From Absidia repens (taxonomy: Eukaryota; Mucoromycota; Mucoromycetes; Mucorales; Cunninghamellaceae), in contig MCGE01000031.1 of assembly GCA_002105175.1 (NCBI GenBank), forward strand, positions 62,001-126,000: a stretch of DNA of 64,000 nucleotides, given 5' to 3'. The position numbers and the translations under genes were made by a program. The notes below the pieces were generated by a model that did no database searches, was not told the origin of the DNA, and worked only from the letters and a program-made list of their open reading frames with translations. Of this stretch, positions 11,827-23,543 are shown piece by piece; positions within the stretch are counted from its first letter, which is position 1; each line of letters begins with the position of its first letter.

Positions 11827-13657
11827 ATGACTTCCACGTTGCAGCCTTCAGCTGAATTAAAAGGACACCAGAAACCTGTGTTGTGTGTCAAGTATGCGCA
11901 AAATACCTTCTTAGGTGAACATATTCTTGCGTCTGGGTCAGGTAAAATAATATGCCTTCGAAAGAGAAGGAACGTAGCTGGCGCCACTCACTGATATCTC
12001 TTACTTCCTGCAATAGAGGATAATACTTGTCGTATTTGGGATCTGCGAACGCAGCAAGTGGTCAAAGGAATCAAAGGCTTACAAGATCCGGTAAAGGAAA
12101 AAACAAAAATGACGACTACAGTAGAAAAATAAAAAGGAGGTATTGTATTTACCATCTTTCTACTGTTATATACTTCGATAGGTTTCTAGTGTCGCCTTTG
12201 CTCCTACTTCTGACAGTTCACTGTTTTACTTATCTTCTGGCAAAAAGGTATTCCTTCTGCTCAATTTAACATGCATAACCATGTATGTACAAAATCTTGT
12301 TCTTTTTTTTTTACTCTTTGTGGGAACGGCGGGTTTTATTAGGTACTCGTTTACGATTTACGGAATACCGGTATGATAGTGTCTGAAACTTGTCGCGAAT
12401 ACGAGTTCAGTGGTGATGAAATCAATTCTGTAAGCGAATCTCTTACCATAAATCACATGTTATTCGTTTTTACTGATTCAAAGCTTCATCGCGTTTGACA
12501 CCTCTATAGATCGACATCAATCAAAAACAAAGCTTCTTAGCCACCGGGGACGATAATGGTGAAGTAAAAATCGGTACGTGTCAATATTTCACCGTCCGCA
12601 TGCCGCGAACTTACCTAATGTTACTTATGCTTACAACCTTTCCTTCTGTGAATGAACAATGTGCTTTTAGTGGACCTGGTCAATCACAAGATATACAAAA
12701 AATTGAACAAAAAGCACCGAAACGTAAGTAGATAGGGATATATACAGATAGGAAACGATCATTGACATATTTTTATTTGTATTTTAGATTTGCATGTCTG
12801 TTAAATTCAGTCAGCGAAAGGCTTGGGAAGGTAAACAATACCAAGATACACAAATGTAGACCATGACCGTGTATTGATGTATCCTCTTTACGTATATGCT
12901 ATGTATGATATCCTTAGTATGGTCCGGTGGGTTAGATTGCAAGGTACATCAATGGGACTTTTCGAAAGGAAAACTATTGGATATATATGATACAGGTAAA
13001 AGTTAGTGATCTCGCTTCTCTCAATGATTAACGCACTGACGTACGCATTTTTTACTTTATTTACTTAAGCTCCAAGCGAACCATCGTCTACACAAATGTT
13101 CAATCCTCCATTTGTCTACACGATCGAAAATTCAATGGATGGGAATTGGGTCGCGGCCGGTTTAGGTGATGCATCGATTCAGTTATTTGATTTTGGGGAT
13201 AAGAAAACAAAAGGATTGACCCTGTCGTCAGTCGTTTGGAAGATGGCCATTCGAACATGGTGAATTGTCTGTAAGCAGCTGCTCTAAAAAAATAAAAAAA
13301 TAAAAAAAAAAAAAAAAAAAAAAAAAGATCATTGACTTTTTAATATGTCATATTTATAGATCCTTCTTACCTGGAGGAGATGAATCTCAGGAACCATTAT
13401 TGCTGTCTGGATCGGTAAACGGCTCATTAGCATTGTGGCGCCTCCCTCTTCATTCAGCCACGAACCAAGTCAAAGCGCCAACCATGACCGCTCCGAGCGA
13501 CCAACCCATTTCCAAATATCAACTGGACGCCTCTGTAGTACGGTTGAATCAACTGGAAACATATACAATGGACGGAAAAACAACCACTCTGGCTGCTGCT
13601 GCTGTCGGAGGTGTCGATGGAAATGGCGGCGTATTGAATCTTTACTCATTACCTTAA
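11827..13657 (+). CDS. WD40-repeat protein, WDR53-like (one apparent frameshift)
   Basis: Ten exons: 11827-11941, 12017-12090, 12182-12247, 12343-12429, 12510-12573, 12671-12723, 12788-12830, 12918-12995, 13070-13270, 13360-13657. All splice in frame except for one shift inside exon 9. The product would be about 359 residues. It follows vertebrate WDR53 through the repeats: ELKGHQKPVLCV, SEDNTCRIWD, DEINSIDINQ, ATGDDNGEVKIVDL, HRNICMSVKF and WSGGLDCKVHQWD. WDR53 is a WD40 scaffold whose function is poorly defined. In exon 9 the frame coding for FDFGDKKTK runs into TGA at 13261-13263. The frame that continues the homology (RLEDGHSNMVNCL, then SGSVNGSLALWRL in exon 10) is reached only with one more base near the A-rich stretch 13201-13214. 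It is either an assembly error or a recent inactivating deletion. Confidence 0.75.
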
Positions 13658-14059
13658 TTTATTATCCTTAGTATAGATCCTATGTTATTATATTGTATTA
13701 CGTTTTAGTGTAGACAAATGTTACTTTAGTTTATTTATTATTCCTAGTATAGATGTATTCTAGTTTTTGTATTTTATAATCAATAAACGCTTCTGGTATC
13801 CTTTGGAACTTCAATATACTATATATTTACTGGGGCATCAGCATTGGGGAAGGGGAGGCAGTTTGTTAGTGTGGGGTTTACTAGAGTGATTAGAGTGGGA
13901 TCAGACGAGTTCACTTTGTCGCATACTTGTGGGGGAAAAAAAAAGGAGAAGAGGAGTGAAATATAATTAACGCTCTGATAAGGTGATGGGGATATGGAAT
14001 TAGTGTTGGAATTTGAATAAGAGGGAATTTTGAAAAATACACTACAAATATACTTGGCG
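13658..14059. other. 3' spacer after the WDR53-like gene
   Basis: No gene is seen. An AATAAA-type signal (CAATAAACGC) near 13783 is a plausible poly(A) signal. Confidence 0.5.
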
Positions 14060-14195
14060 AAATCCTGTCATTTTGGATTCACGATTTGGGACCACCAATA
14101 GATTAGCCTGTATAGTTTAGTGTTAGAGTTGTCATTGAATTAGCTTAGTGATAGCTTATCATAGTTTATATGTAAACCTGTATAAAACGTGTTTT
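14060..14195 (+). repeat. DR1 partial copy I
   Basis: This fragment matches the middle of DR1: CATTTTGGATTCACGATTTGG, a GGACCACCAATAG stretch, TTAGTTTAGTG-like sequence and CATAGTTTATAT. The E-box and hairpin core are missing. It lies about 400 nt downstream of the WDR53-like gene, in the same sense as that gene. Confidence 0.5.
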
Positions 14196-14706
14196 ACCTT
14201 TTAATTATTAATCTCTCGCATAAATTTATTTGTCCAGCCGAATGGGTATATATGCATGTAAAAAAAGAAAAAGAAAAAATAGGTAAGCCAGAGTGTGTTT
14301 GTCAAAGAAAAAAAGGGTGCGTGCTAGACGACTTCTTCGAAATGCTGTGCCCAGGGCTTTGCCTAACGTGTATAAGCTGCCTATGTGTGTGTACGAAGAA
14401 GAAAGCGTGTGTTTATTTATAAATAAAAAAAATAGTACATTACTGAACATAGCGTTGTTAAAAAAAAAATACAGCAACATTCTCCATATGTTGCCGTATA
14501 TGGAGTACCACGTGAGGATTCATTGCCCTCTAGCTAGCTTGAGGCACCCAAACTGTCTCAGTCATCCCCTCCACTCACAATCTGAACCGACCAGCTTTAA
14601 ATACCCAAGGCTTTTTTTTTTATTAAAAAAAAAAGAAAGGCTTCATGGTTGTCATAAAAAAATTTATACTGTACGTGCGTATTAGCTAGATACGTGCAAT
14701 ACAGTA

Positions 14707-14970
14707 GGGACTCACAATAACGATATTAACAGGAAAACGAAATTACATCGTTACGGCAGTACTGTACTGTATGAGAGATATCCTTATTTTAATGTGTGTG
14801 CTGTTGTCATGCTATACTATATGATATTTAGCAAGGTAAGAGATTCCGAAACCATCCTCGTTTTTATCGAAATCAAAAAAGCAATGGTCAGAACTGCAGT
14901 TCAGTGAGTCGCCACAGAAAAGTATTGTTATCAAATGTATTCCGGGTATGGTGTCTTTAATGTGGGTCCC
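14707..14970. mobile_element. MITE-like element with TIRs and TA duplication
   Basis: This 264-bp segment begins GGGACTCACAATAA and ends with the reverse complement of GGGACCCACATTAA, so the 14-nt ends match at 12 positions. A TA dinucleotide flanks each end (14705-14706 and 14971-14972), as for Tc1/mariner-type insertions. It has no ORF. Its right subterminal ATTCCGGGTA also occurs near the right end of DR1 copy G (about 62167-62176), and similar TIR-like ends occur in DR1 copies C, E and H. It is therefore probably a short relative of that family. Confidence 0.55.
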
Positions 14971-14972
14971 TA

Positions 14973-15497
14973 TTATGTTCTTACTGCATTTCTATGTAAT
15001 TTCTTATCACAGTGTATGAGGCGTTTTTACTATAAACGTTGGAGATATATTGATGCGTGCTCACAAAGAATGTCAACTAATTAAGTGATGATGGTCGTTC
15101 TGAAATTCTCATCTAACCGTCACCGAACTACGTATTGTATACAGTATTATATGACACACAGTAATATTTAATTCATACCTTATCGTGCACAAAAAAAAAA
15201 AAAAAAAAAAAAGGCACAATATTCATTATGTCAAATAGTAGAGGTTAATGGGCAAAAGAAGATTGTATTTTATTGAAAGATAAGTATAATCTGCGAAGGC
15301 CGATTGCAGAGAAAGCATTCAATGAAGCTAACCTGTGAGTGGCTAACAGGAGATCTAAAGGCCAGTCAGCACTAATTTAAAAGGAGAACTTTATATACTA
15401 TATACACGGCATGAAAATAACCAAGAGAACATGGTCTATTACAACATAACCACTGCAGTACTAATCTAAAGAGAAGGGGGATGATGGTAGTAAAAAA
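14973..15497. other. non-coding spacer
   Basis: No gene is seen. It contains a poly(A) run at about 15190-15212 and AT-rich sequence weakly resembling DR1 outer blocks. Confidence 0.4.
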
Positions 15498-15878
15498 GGA
15501 ATCTATTGCACAATAGAGACTGAGACAACTGGAACATTTTTCATTGAAGTAAGTAAAAAAGACATATTTTATTCGGTTGAAGATGAAAACTATGGACAAA
15601 TTAACACTAAACTAATCTAATGAAGGCTCCAAAAAGTCAACAAATGGTGGCTCTAAATCCTGAATCCAAAATGAAAGGGTTTCCCCACGCATCTTGTAAT
15701 CCCTGTTCTGAAAACACTTCTAAACTAGTCCTGATACTAATCTAAGCGCAACACGATCCCTGGAGGCAACAATTGTGAAGACAAATAAAAAAAAAGAAGG
15801 AAAGAAAAAGGAAAGAGAGCACAAAATGAACATGAGAGAGAACAAAATTCACGTGTGCGGCATCTGAATCTGAAAAAC

Positions 15879-15880
<2 letters not shown>
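15498..15880 (-). mobile_element. dispersed repeat DR1, copy B
   Basis: On the complementary strand this copy reads CACGTG (about 15850), a CT-rich tract, the core around 15664-15750 (GATTACAAGATGCGTGGGG, then AAACCCTTTCATTTTGG), the CATAGTTT block and the TTGTGCAATAGATTC end. One hairpin arm is diverged. The copy ends about 220 nt downstream of the first perilipin gene and has the same sense. A poly(A) run of about 35 nt follows at 15882-15916. Confidence 0.7.
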
Positions 15881-15917
<37 letters not shown>

Positions 15918-16100
15918 GGTGCTTCTGTGTGAATTGTATCATACTAAAAAACTATACTATCACTGTTTTCAAATAGGATATGTTGATATATATTTGATAA
16001 AGTAAGGGCGTATTTTATTTCGAATAGTTCAAAGGAAATTGTATAAATGAATGGAGACTAAAATATAAACTATATGGAAGGGGGGAGAAGGGTAGTTGGC

Positions 16101-17379
16101 CTAGGCTTGAGCGGTTTTGGGGAGGGTGAATCCTAAGAAATCCAATGGTACCTTCAAATCAGCTTCAGCCTTTTCTCTGGCTACCTTGGAATAGTGGTTC
16201 AATTGGGACTGGATGTTTTGCAAGACAGGGATCACTTGAGTTTGCAAGCCATGGGCCACATTCTTGGTTTTTTCCAAAGAGGTGATATCAGACCGGGCGT
16301 ATTCCGCACGAACCAAATCGAATTGATGATTAGCAATATCAACCAAAGATAACACCCGGTCCTTGACCCATTGAGGAGGTTGGGGTGATTGTGCTTTGAC
16401 ATACGATACCACTTGATTCAATTGCACCGACACTTGGTTCGTCAATCCATGTAACCGTTCGGTGGTCACAGAATGCCATTGTTGGATACGTTCCGTAACG
16501 GCAGGGGGTAAACGACGTTGAGTTGCTTCGGCGTAGACAGTGATGGTTTGAGTCAATGTGGCCTGGATGGATTGCAAATTGGCGGTGGTGGTTTGGATCA
16601 AGGCAGACGTGTTGGCCCATTGAGCAAGATCGTCGCGGGATCGAGGGAGCTGAGATGCTGAGGATTTGACTTGGTTGCTGACACGCTGAGTCAAGCGCAA
16701 CGTAGCGTTGTTCAAAACACCATAAGCACGATAAATTTGGTTTGCATCCGTTGTGGAATCGTTGATTTCCTTTGATTTGACGGTACCGTTGGATTTGTCG
16801 TCGGCAGGAGGGAGATAGTGGTGGACAAGCGCTTCAACGTTATCAACCACGGACACAAGACGTTTGTTGGCATAATCAGCAGGGGCACGAACGGTCGTCA
16901 AAGTAGAATCCAAACGTACCTTGACCCCATCGATGACTTGATAAGAAGGTTGGCGGACAACATCGACCAATTTCGAGGTAGGTTCATTCACCACTGGGAA
17001 TCTGGATTGAATCAAATCCAAGGATCGACAACCCAGTTGATCAGCCTTTTCCAAGTGAGGCTGTACGTAGCTTTCATAGTAAGATTGGACGTACGCTGGT
17101 TGTTGACTGGTGTATTTGGAAACGGTGGAATAAGTGGAGTTGGCGGTGGCAAAAGCGAATCGACCGAGACTTGTTTTGTTTGCTAAACTTGATACAGTGG
17201 ATACACTATCATTCACGAATGGAAGGGATGTCACACGAGAAACAAATTGGGTCTTTGTTTGTTGTTTTTTCTTGTCGTCGTCGATTGTTGCTGCTGATAA
17301 TCCATCCTTTGTCGCCTGACCGTTTGACTCGGAATGCTTAACATGTCCATTGCCTTTTTATTTGTTGTTAAGTTTGTCG

Positions 17380-17422
<43 letters not shown>

Positions 17423-17705
17423 AAGCAAATTGATTAGTAAATGAGTACAAAATTGCCAATACCATGTCCCTCTTCCCACACACGCACGCCCCAACATATC
17501 GATCTAGATTGGTACACTTTGTTGGGCCCACGCGCAAACCTTTTTTTTTTTTTTTTTGATAACGGTTTCAATAGTGAAACAACCAAATAAAGGCCCTCTT
17601 TTCCATCCAATCAGTCGATCAACCTAAACCACACGTCCCTGTTTTATAATTACCGTTTTCATTGTTATGGTGATGATGATGATGGTGATGATGATGTCTA
17701 GCCAT
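16101..17705 (-). CDS. perilipin-family lipid-droplet protein, copy 1
   Basis: Perilipins coat lipid droplets and control access of lipases to stored neutral lipid. Two exons (17654-17705 and 16101-17353) give 434 residues. Exon 1 encodes Met-Ala-Arg, ten consecutive His, then Asn-Asn-Glu-Asn. The intron contains a (TA)n run at about 17385-17417. After a charged Lys/Gln linker, residues 58-150 match the N-terminal PAT region: V-T-S-L-P-F-V, a Ser/Thr-rich stretch, then LEKADQLGCRSLDLIQSRFP and VNEPTSKLVD. This parallels the mammalian pattern in which the protein starts VxSLP and later has GLDRLEEKLPxLxQP. The rest is long amphipathic helix with repeated Thr/Gln-rich segments. There is no signal peptide. 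It is paired with an inverted near-identical copy at 21781-23345. Confidence 0.85.
16135..17353 (-). repeat. inverted duplication, left arm (perilipin coding block)
   Basis: This arm is the reverse complement of 22096-23320 with very high nucleotide identity in the stretches I compared directly: one difference in about 150 nt across 16981-17130, and none over the conserved PAT start. Similarity stops at the exon-2 acceptor and near the stop codon. The introns, promoters and 3' regions are different. Confidence 0.85.
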
Positions 17706-19617
17706 TTGTTAGGATAGTAATAATAAGAACACGCACAGAGTATAAAAAAGAGAGGAGAATGAAGAATAGAAGCGAAAAATAATAAAAAAAAGTGATGAAG
17801 AGAAGAAAGAGAAATAAAAAAATTAAAATCCGATTTACACACGCTAAAATACAAAAATTATCGCTTGAGGTAAAAAAAAAAAAACTTGGAGATAAAGGCT
17901 CTTCCCATATTAAGTTTATTTATTTATATACTACAGTTGACACTCTATCCTTCTATCATATCATACCATGTGAAAAAGATGTGTTCATCAGTCTTTTATG
18001 TATCATCTCATCACCAACTATAACTAGATATTTTTATACCCCAATCTCTGAGGTATGAAGCAACAGAAAGAAGAGGAAGACATATCACCTCCAAATCAGG
18101 ATGCAAACAACGAGAACTCTCTATTTGACTTTCACATGAAGGATATCCTGGTCAGTGCTCCAAAAAAAAAAACCTGCGGAATTTAAACGAACGGACTATG
18201 AAATTGCATTTTTACTGCCCCTATCAAAGGCTTCAAACCACAAAAAGACAACGAAACGTATGAAAAATTCATTTTGTTTAATATCGTTGACAAGTTTCAA
18301 ATTATGTTTAAGGTTTTATGTATAATTTATTAAATTTTTGGTTTTATTTTTGATCATAAAAAAGGAAGAAGTTGGGAGGTAGTTAAGTGAGTTTAAGCTA
18401 CCGCCACATGAAAGTTTATATCTGGGCCAAGGGTGGTACATTTTGATGCGTACAATATATTCAACCTAGATTAAACTTGAATTGGTATTCCGACTTTTAC
18501 CGTGATTTGCTGCACTGATTGATAGATACTTTTAGCTCTCCCCATTCAACTGTGAGCAATCAGGTAAGCAACCTCTCATTTATTTTATTCTTCTTCTTGT
18601 TTTGTTTTCTTAGTGTCCAGGTTCCCATAGATAAAAGCGATATTTGTCAAGTCATTACTAGACTAGCATTAAATCTTTATATAAGTTTAAAGAAAATACG
18701 GTTTCTTTTATATGGGTTTCTTTATCTGTCAAATGCTCTCTTTTCTTTTTTTTCTTCACATGGAATTTGCGTTAGAACGATGATGGTCCCCTATCACAAA
18801 AAAAAAATAGAAGATTTATTGAAATTTGGTTTATCTAATAAAACATAGAGTATTTGCGGATGACCTCTTTATTTGTTATGCTATCATTGTTCTTAACGAC
18901 CTTCTCATTTTCGATCTCCGTCATTGATGCTGTGGACTCAATCAACACCATGATTGTATATATAAATTCAAAATACATGAGCTATAAACGTTCACATGGA
19001 AAATAACAACAATAACACAAAGTGGATTTCACTCAGGTTTCACATAATGGTTTCATGTTCAGCTATGGAACGCCGTAGCATAGTAACTCCTTGGGGCTTT
19101 GAAAACCAAAAAAAAAAGAGCCTTTTCGTGATATATAGCTTATTCCGGAATTTCTATGACGTATGGGTTCAGCATGTTGAATTGGTTGATAGTTATTTTA
19201 CTAATAATCTAAGGATATAATACTGCCTATGTATAAATTTTGGCAGAAAAGAAACTGGCCGGCTGTGCAAAATTTTGGTTATTGCGAACGAAAATATTCT
19301 CAACCCATACCAAGGACTGAAATATTATGTATTGCATGTACACTAATTACCAATGAAAATATTTTATTGATATGTCTACATAAATAACAGAAAGTAATGC
19401 TATTTTTAAAAAGTATCAACTATTGCGACTATAAGGGATCTATTGGAGGCGGTATGAGGGATTTTAAAAATGATCAATGCTACTCTAAAAGGACGACTCG
19501 AAAAAGGGATGTAATATATCGTACAAGGCAGATAATACATAAGAAAGGCTCTAATTGGATACCTTTATGAAGCTACAGTATTGGTCAACACTAATCAACA
19601 GGCATGATGGTAAAAAC
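17706..19617. other. promoter of perilipin copy 1 and spacer
   Basis: Near 17740 the complementary strand has a TTTTTTATAC stretch about 45 nt before the start codon, shared with the other copy. A short frame at 18055-18186 (MKQQKEEEDISPP..., about 43 residues) is hydrophilic and could be an exon relic, but I cannot place it. Other frames are AT-rich noise. Confidence 0.4.
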
Positions 19618-20074
19618 AGATCTCTTGCACAATACATGAGACAGACTAAAGCGCTATTTTTCATTGAGATAAGTAAAAATAAACATATTTTATTCAAATG
19701 TAAATGTAAAGTATGGAAAACTAGTACTAGATTAAGCTAATGGAGGGTTCTGAAAAATCAACTAATGGTAGTTCTAAATCCTGAATTCAAAATGAAAGCG
19801 TTTCCCCAAGCATCTTGTAATCCCTGTTCTGAAAGCGCTTCTATACTAGTCCTGACACTAATCTAAGAACACCACAATCCCAAAAAAGTTGAATTATAAA
19901 GGGAAAGAAAAGAAAGGCAGCGCAAAAAAAAAAAAAGAGCGAAAATAAAAAATCAGGTGGACGGGAATTGAAATATTTTCTCTCAGCTCATGCTGGTCTC
20001 GATTTCTTCGAGCTGATATTCTCTACAAACATGATGCAATTTTGTTTTTCCATTGGTATCGTTATGGTGTGCCC
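19618..20074 (-). mobile_element. dispersed repeat DR1, copy C
   Basis: Blocks in the reverse sense: a TIR-like end next to TA (CCATAACGATA read on the minus strand, ending at 20074), a degenerate E-box (19955), the core at 19781-19870, and the CTTGCACAATACATGAGAC block at 19624. The hairpin has AAGCG at 19796-19800 facing CGCTT at 19836-19840, a paired change relative to the AAGGG/CCCTT consensus. It lies between the two perilipin genes and is not 3' of either. Confidence 0.65.
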
Positions 20075-20076
20075 TA

Positions 20077-20920
20077 CAGTAGGCACTGTAATATCATATG
20101 ACATACTATATTTAGTCTTGGAAACTTTTTTTTTCCATAAGACTGTTTGATTGACCCAATATGATAAAAAAATGCCTAATGTCAGCTCAGTAAATAACAT
20201 TCTTACATATTCTTACATCATGGGTGCTTCTATTGAAATACTACTACTATGATATTTTATAGAAATGTTGGATAATAGTGATATAGAATTGCAGATGGCT
20301 GGTTGACGCGCTAGAGGACAAAAACAGGAAAATGACCCATTCGTTTTGAAAGAAAAATCGTGCATGTTGGTCTTCAAAACAGTCTACTTCATTCTAAAAA
20401 TTGGCCTATAATGAGTCCAAATCATTTCATCACATTGAAATAAGTTCAGGTAAACCCCTTCCTACTCTTCATTCCAGCATAGCAGTTTGTTGGTAATTTT
20501 TGTGTTTCACACAGGTTTTCATGACCGAAACTGGGAGATAATTGCTTTTTTGGCCCATTTATATTAAAACCAAATGTACTGTACATCGAAGCAAACACAA
20601 AAAAGGGGATTTTGTTTGGGATAAAATTACCAGGAAAGCATGTGGTGCGTACACACTGACCACTTTTTCTTATGATATTAACAAATAAAAAAAGCATCAT
20701 GGATGATCGTATGCTTCTAGAAAAAAAGGTAATATAACTCGTTTATGTCAAAAGGACCGTCATCATTTTATTTGCAACATAATCCCATGTGAAGGAAGAA
20801 GAACAACGTTTGACAGATATGAAAAAAGGCGCAAGATTGTGGTTGTGCTCGTTTTAATCGATTGCAGACTCAATAAAATTATGATCTATTCTTGTATTAG
20901 CTTAGTTCTCATTTCATGCC

Positions 20921-20951
<31 letters not shown>

Positions 20952-21780
20952 TCATGAACTTTTCCAATGACTATGGAAAATATCATATCTTAGGGGGTTT
21001 ATATTTTTTCAAAAAGTAGTCAGAGTCGGGTTGCAAATATGCAAGTTAATACATGTATACATTTGATTACATTGTACTCATCAAAATGTACGACGCTTGG
21101 TAAACATGCAAACCTTTTTATTTTCATATGGGCATTAACATTCCCATAACTATTGTATCTTTTTTTTTTTTTTTTTTTGCATACCTATTCGATTGATTCG
21201 CACACTTGAACCAAGTGACTTCTAGTAACAATTAAAAATATATTGTGAAGTAGCTGAGTTTTAAAACACTACAGCAAAACAGCTAAACAACAGAACAGGT
21301 AAAGAAGTACGATGTCTTCTTTTCATATGGACCCATCCATGCATTTTTCAAACGCCGTTCATTTTTGTTTCCGCAAGAAAGCACTGACCACCACGTGAAA
21401 ATCAAAGAAGACTTCTCGTTGTTGACATCCTGATATGGTGTTGGATAGAGTCTAACTTTTATTACAGTATTTAGGGTGAATGGTAAGTAAGCGAAGGAAT
21501 AGCAATAAAATAACATGATATCAGTAGGAAAATCAATGAGAAACTGCATATAAAACAGATAAAAAATTTTCACATGGGCGAAATGTCAACTGTAGTATCA
21601 TAAAGTGTAAATAAATAGTTTGTCTCCCTATTTTTAAAGCCATCGATTTTTTTTATTTTTTATTTTAGTGTGAGTAAAACGAAATTTTATTTTTTTGTTT
21701 TCCTTTCCACTTTTCATCACTTCCTTTTTTTGATTATATATCTTTTTTATACCTGTCTTCATTAAATACTATCAATTCAA
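20077..21780. other. non-coding spacer and promoter of perilipin copy 2
   Basis: No gene is recognised. Poly(A) lies at about 20922-20946 and poly(T) at about 21162-21178. The final 60 nt before the start carry TTTTTTATAC (about 21744) and CTGTCTTC, the counterpart of the copy-1 promoter motif. Confidence 0.45.
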
Positions 21781-23345
21781 ATGACTAGACATCATCACCA
21801 CCATCATCACCATCATCACAAGGAAAATGGTAATTATAAAGATTAGTTGGTTGGAATGAAAAGAAAAAAAAAAAAGAAAAGAAATAGGTTTATTTGGGCG
21901 TTTCAGTATTGAAACTGGTACCCAAAAAATAGTTACGCGTGTGTGTCAACATTAACATGCAGTATATTTTGAAAGGGTTGAGGTTTTCATTCCACTATTA
22001 AAATATGATCTATTTACTCATCTCTCCTGTTTCCCTCTCTTTTTTTTTTTTTTTAAATATATATGTATGTTTTTACGATGATCGATTGGAAAAAGGTAAT
22101 GGGCATGTAAAGCACTCCGAATCAAATGGTCAGGCGACAAAGAATGAATTATCAACAAACGACAGCAAGAAAAAACAACAAAAACAACAACAAACAAAAA
22201 CCCAATTTGTTTCTCGTGTGACATCCCTTCCATTCGTGAATGATAGTGTATCCACTGTATCAAGTTTAGCAAACAAAACAAGTCTCGGTCGATTCGCTTT
22301 TGCCACCGCCAACTCCACTTATTCCACCGTTTCCAAATACACCAGTCAACAACCAGCGTACGTCCAATCTTACTATGAAAGCTACGTACAGCCTCACTTG
22401 GAAAAGGCTGATCAACTGGGTTGTCGATCCTTGGACTTGATTCAATCCAGATTCCCAGTGGTGAATGAACCTACCTCGAAATTGGTCGATGTTGTCCGCC
22501 AACCTTCTTATCAAGTCATCGATGGGGTCAAGGTACGTTTGGATTCTACTTTGACGACCGTTCGTGCCCCTGCTGATTATGCCAACAAACGTCTTGTGTC
22601 CGTGGTTGATAACGTTGAAGCGCTTGTCCACCACTATCTCCCTCCTTCCGACGACAAATCCAACGGTACCGTCAAAGCAAAGGAAATCAACGATTCCACA
22701 ACGGATGCAAACCAAATTTATCGTGCTTATGGTGTTTTGAACAACGCTACGTTGCGCTTGACTCAGCGTGTCAGCAATCAAGTCAAATCCTCAGCATCTC
22801 AGCTCCCTCGATCCCGCGACGATCTTGCTCAATGGGCCAACACGTCTGCCTTGATCCAAACCACCACCGCCAATTTGCAATCCATCCAGGCCACATTGAC
22901 TCAAACCATCACTGTCTACGCCGAAGCAACTCAACGTCGTTTACCCCCTGTCGTTACGGAACGTATCCAACAATGGCATTCTGTGACCACTGAACGGTTA
23001 CATGGATTGACGAATCAAGTGTCGGTGCAATTGAATCAAGTGGTAACGTATGTCAAAGCACAATCACCCCAACCTCCTCAATGGCTCAAGGACCGGGTTT
23101 TATCTTTGGTCGATATTGCTAATCATCAATTCGATTTGGTTCGTGCGGAATACGCCCGGTCTGATATCACCTCTTTGGAAAAAACCAAGAATGTCGCCCA
23201 TGGCTTGCAAACTCAAGTGATCCCTGTCTTGCAAAACATCCAATCCCAACTTACCTATTATTCTCAAGTGGCTAGAGAAAAGGCGCAAGCTGATTTGAAG
23301 GTACCATTGGATTTCTTACACTTCAGTCATCCCAAATCTGCTTAG
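21781..23345 (+). CDS. perilipin-family lipid-droplet protein, copy 2
   Basis: Two exons (21781-21829 and 22096-23345) encode 432 residues. The start is Met-Thr-Arg followed by exactly ten His, then Lys-Glu-Asn; the intron falls after the same codon position as in copy 1. The linker (about residues 17-55) differs in length and composition from copy 1, with an extra Lys/Gln repeat. From VTSLPFVNDS onward the two proteins differ at about nine positions until the last ten residues, which diverge (DFLHFSHPKSA here). The role is as for copy 1: a droplet-surface perilipin with no membrane span. The 5' extension of the open frame to about 22005 is intron and should not be used as the start. Confidence 0.85.
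22096..23320 (+). repeat. inverted duplication, right arm (perilipin coding block)
   Basis: This is the counterpart of 16135-17353. It begins exactly at the exon-2 splice acceptor and ends just before the stop. The spacer between the arms is about 4.7 kb. Length changes occur only in the linker region near 22140-22200. Confidence 0.85.
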
Positions 23346-23543
23346 GACTACGGACCCCCCCTTCTCTCTTTTCATCCTCCCCCTCCCCACACACCGTCCC
23401 ATTAGTTTTGTTTATCAATTTACAGTAGTATACACATGTATCCTTTTTTTTTTTTTTTTTTTAATCGTATTATAATGGAAGCAAAAACAATGAAAAAAAT
23501 GTATTATTTATTTATCCTCCAAATGTCTGTCTTTGTTTCTCAG

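Noticed and set aside
14293..14685. 130-codon plus-strand frame
   Set aside because: It has no ATG start, runs through A and T runs, and shows no domain.
18519..18848. 109-codon frame between the perilipin genes
   Set aside because: It opens with TTG, has AT-driven Phe/Leu/Ser composition, and joins no recognisable exon.
22005..22095. 5' extension of the second perilipin frame
   Set aside because: This is intron sequence. The true first exon (21781-21829) matches the other copy in position, phase and its His10 start.
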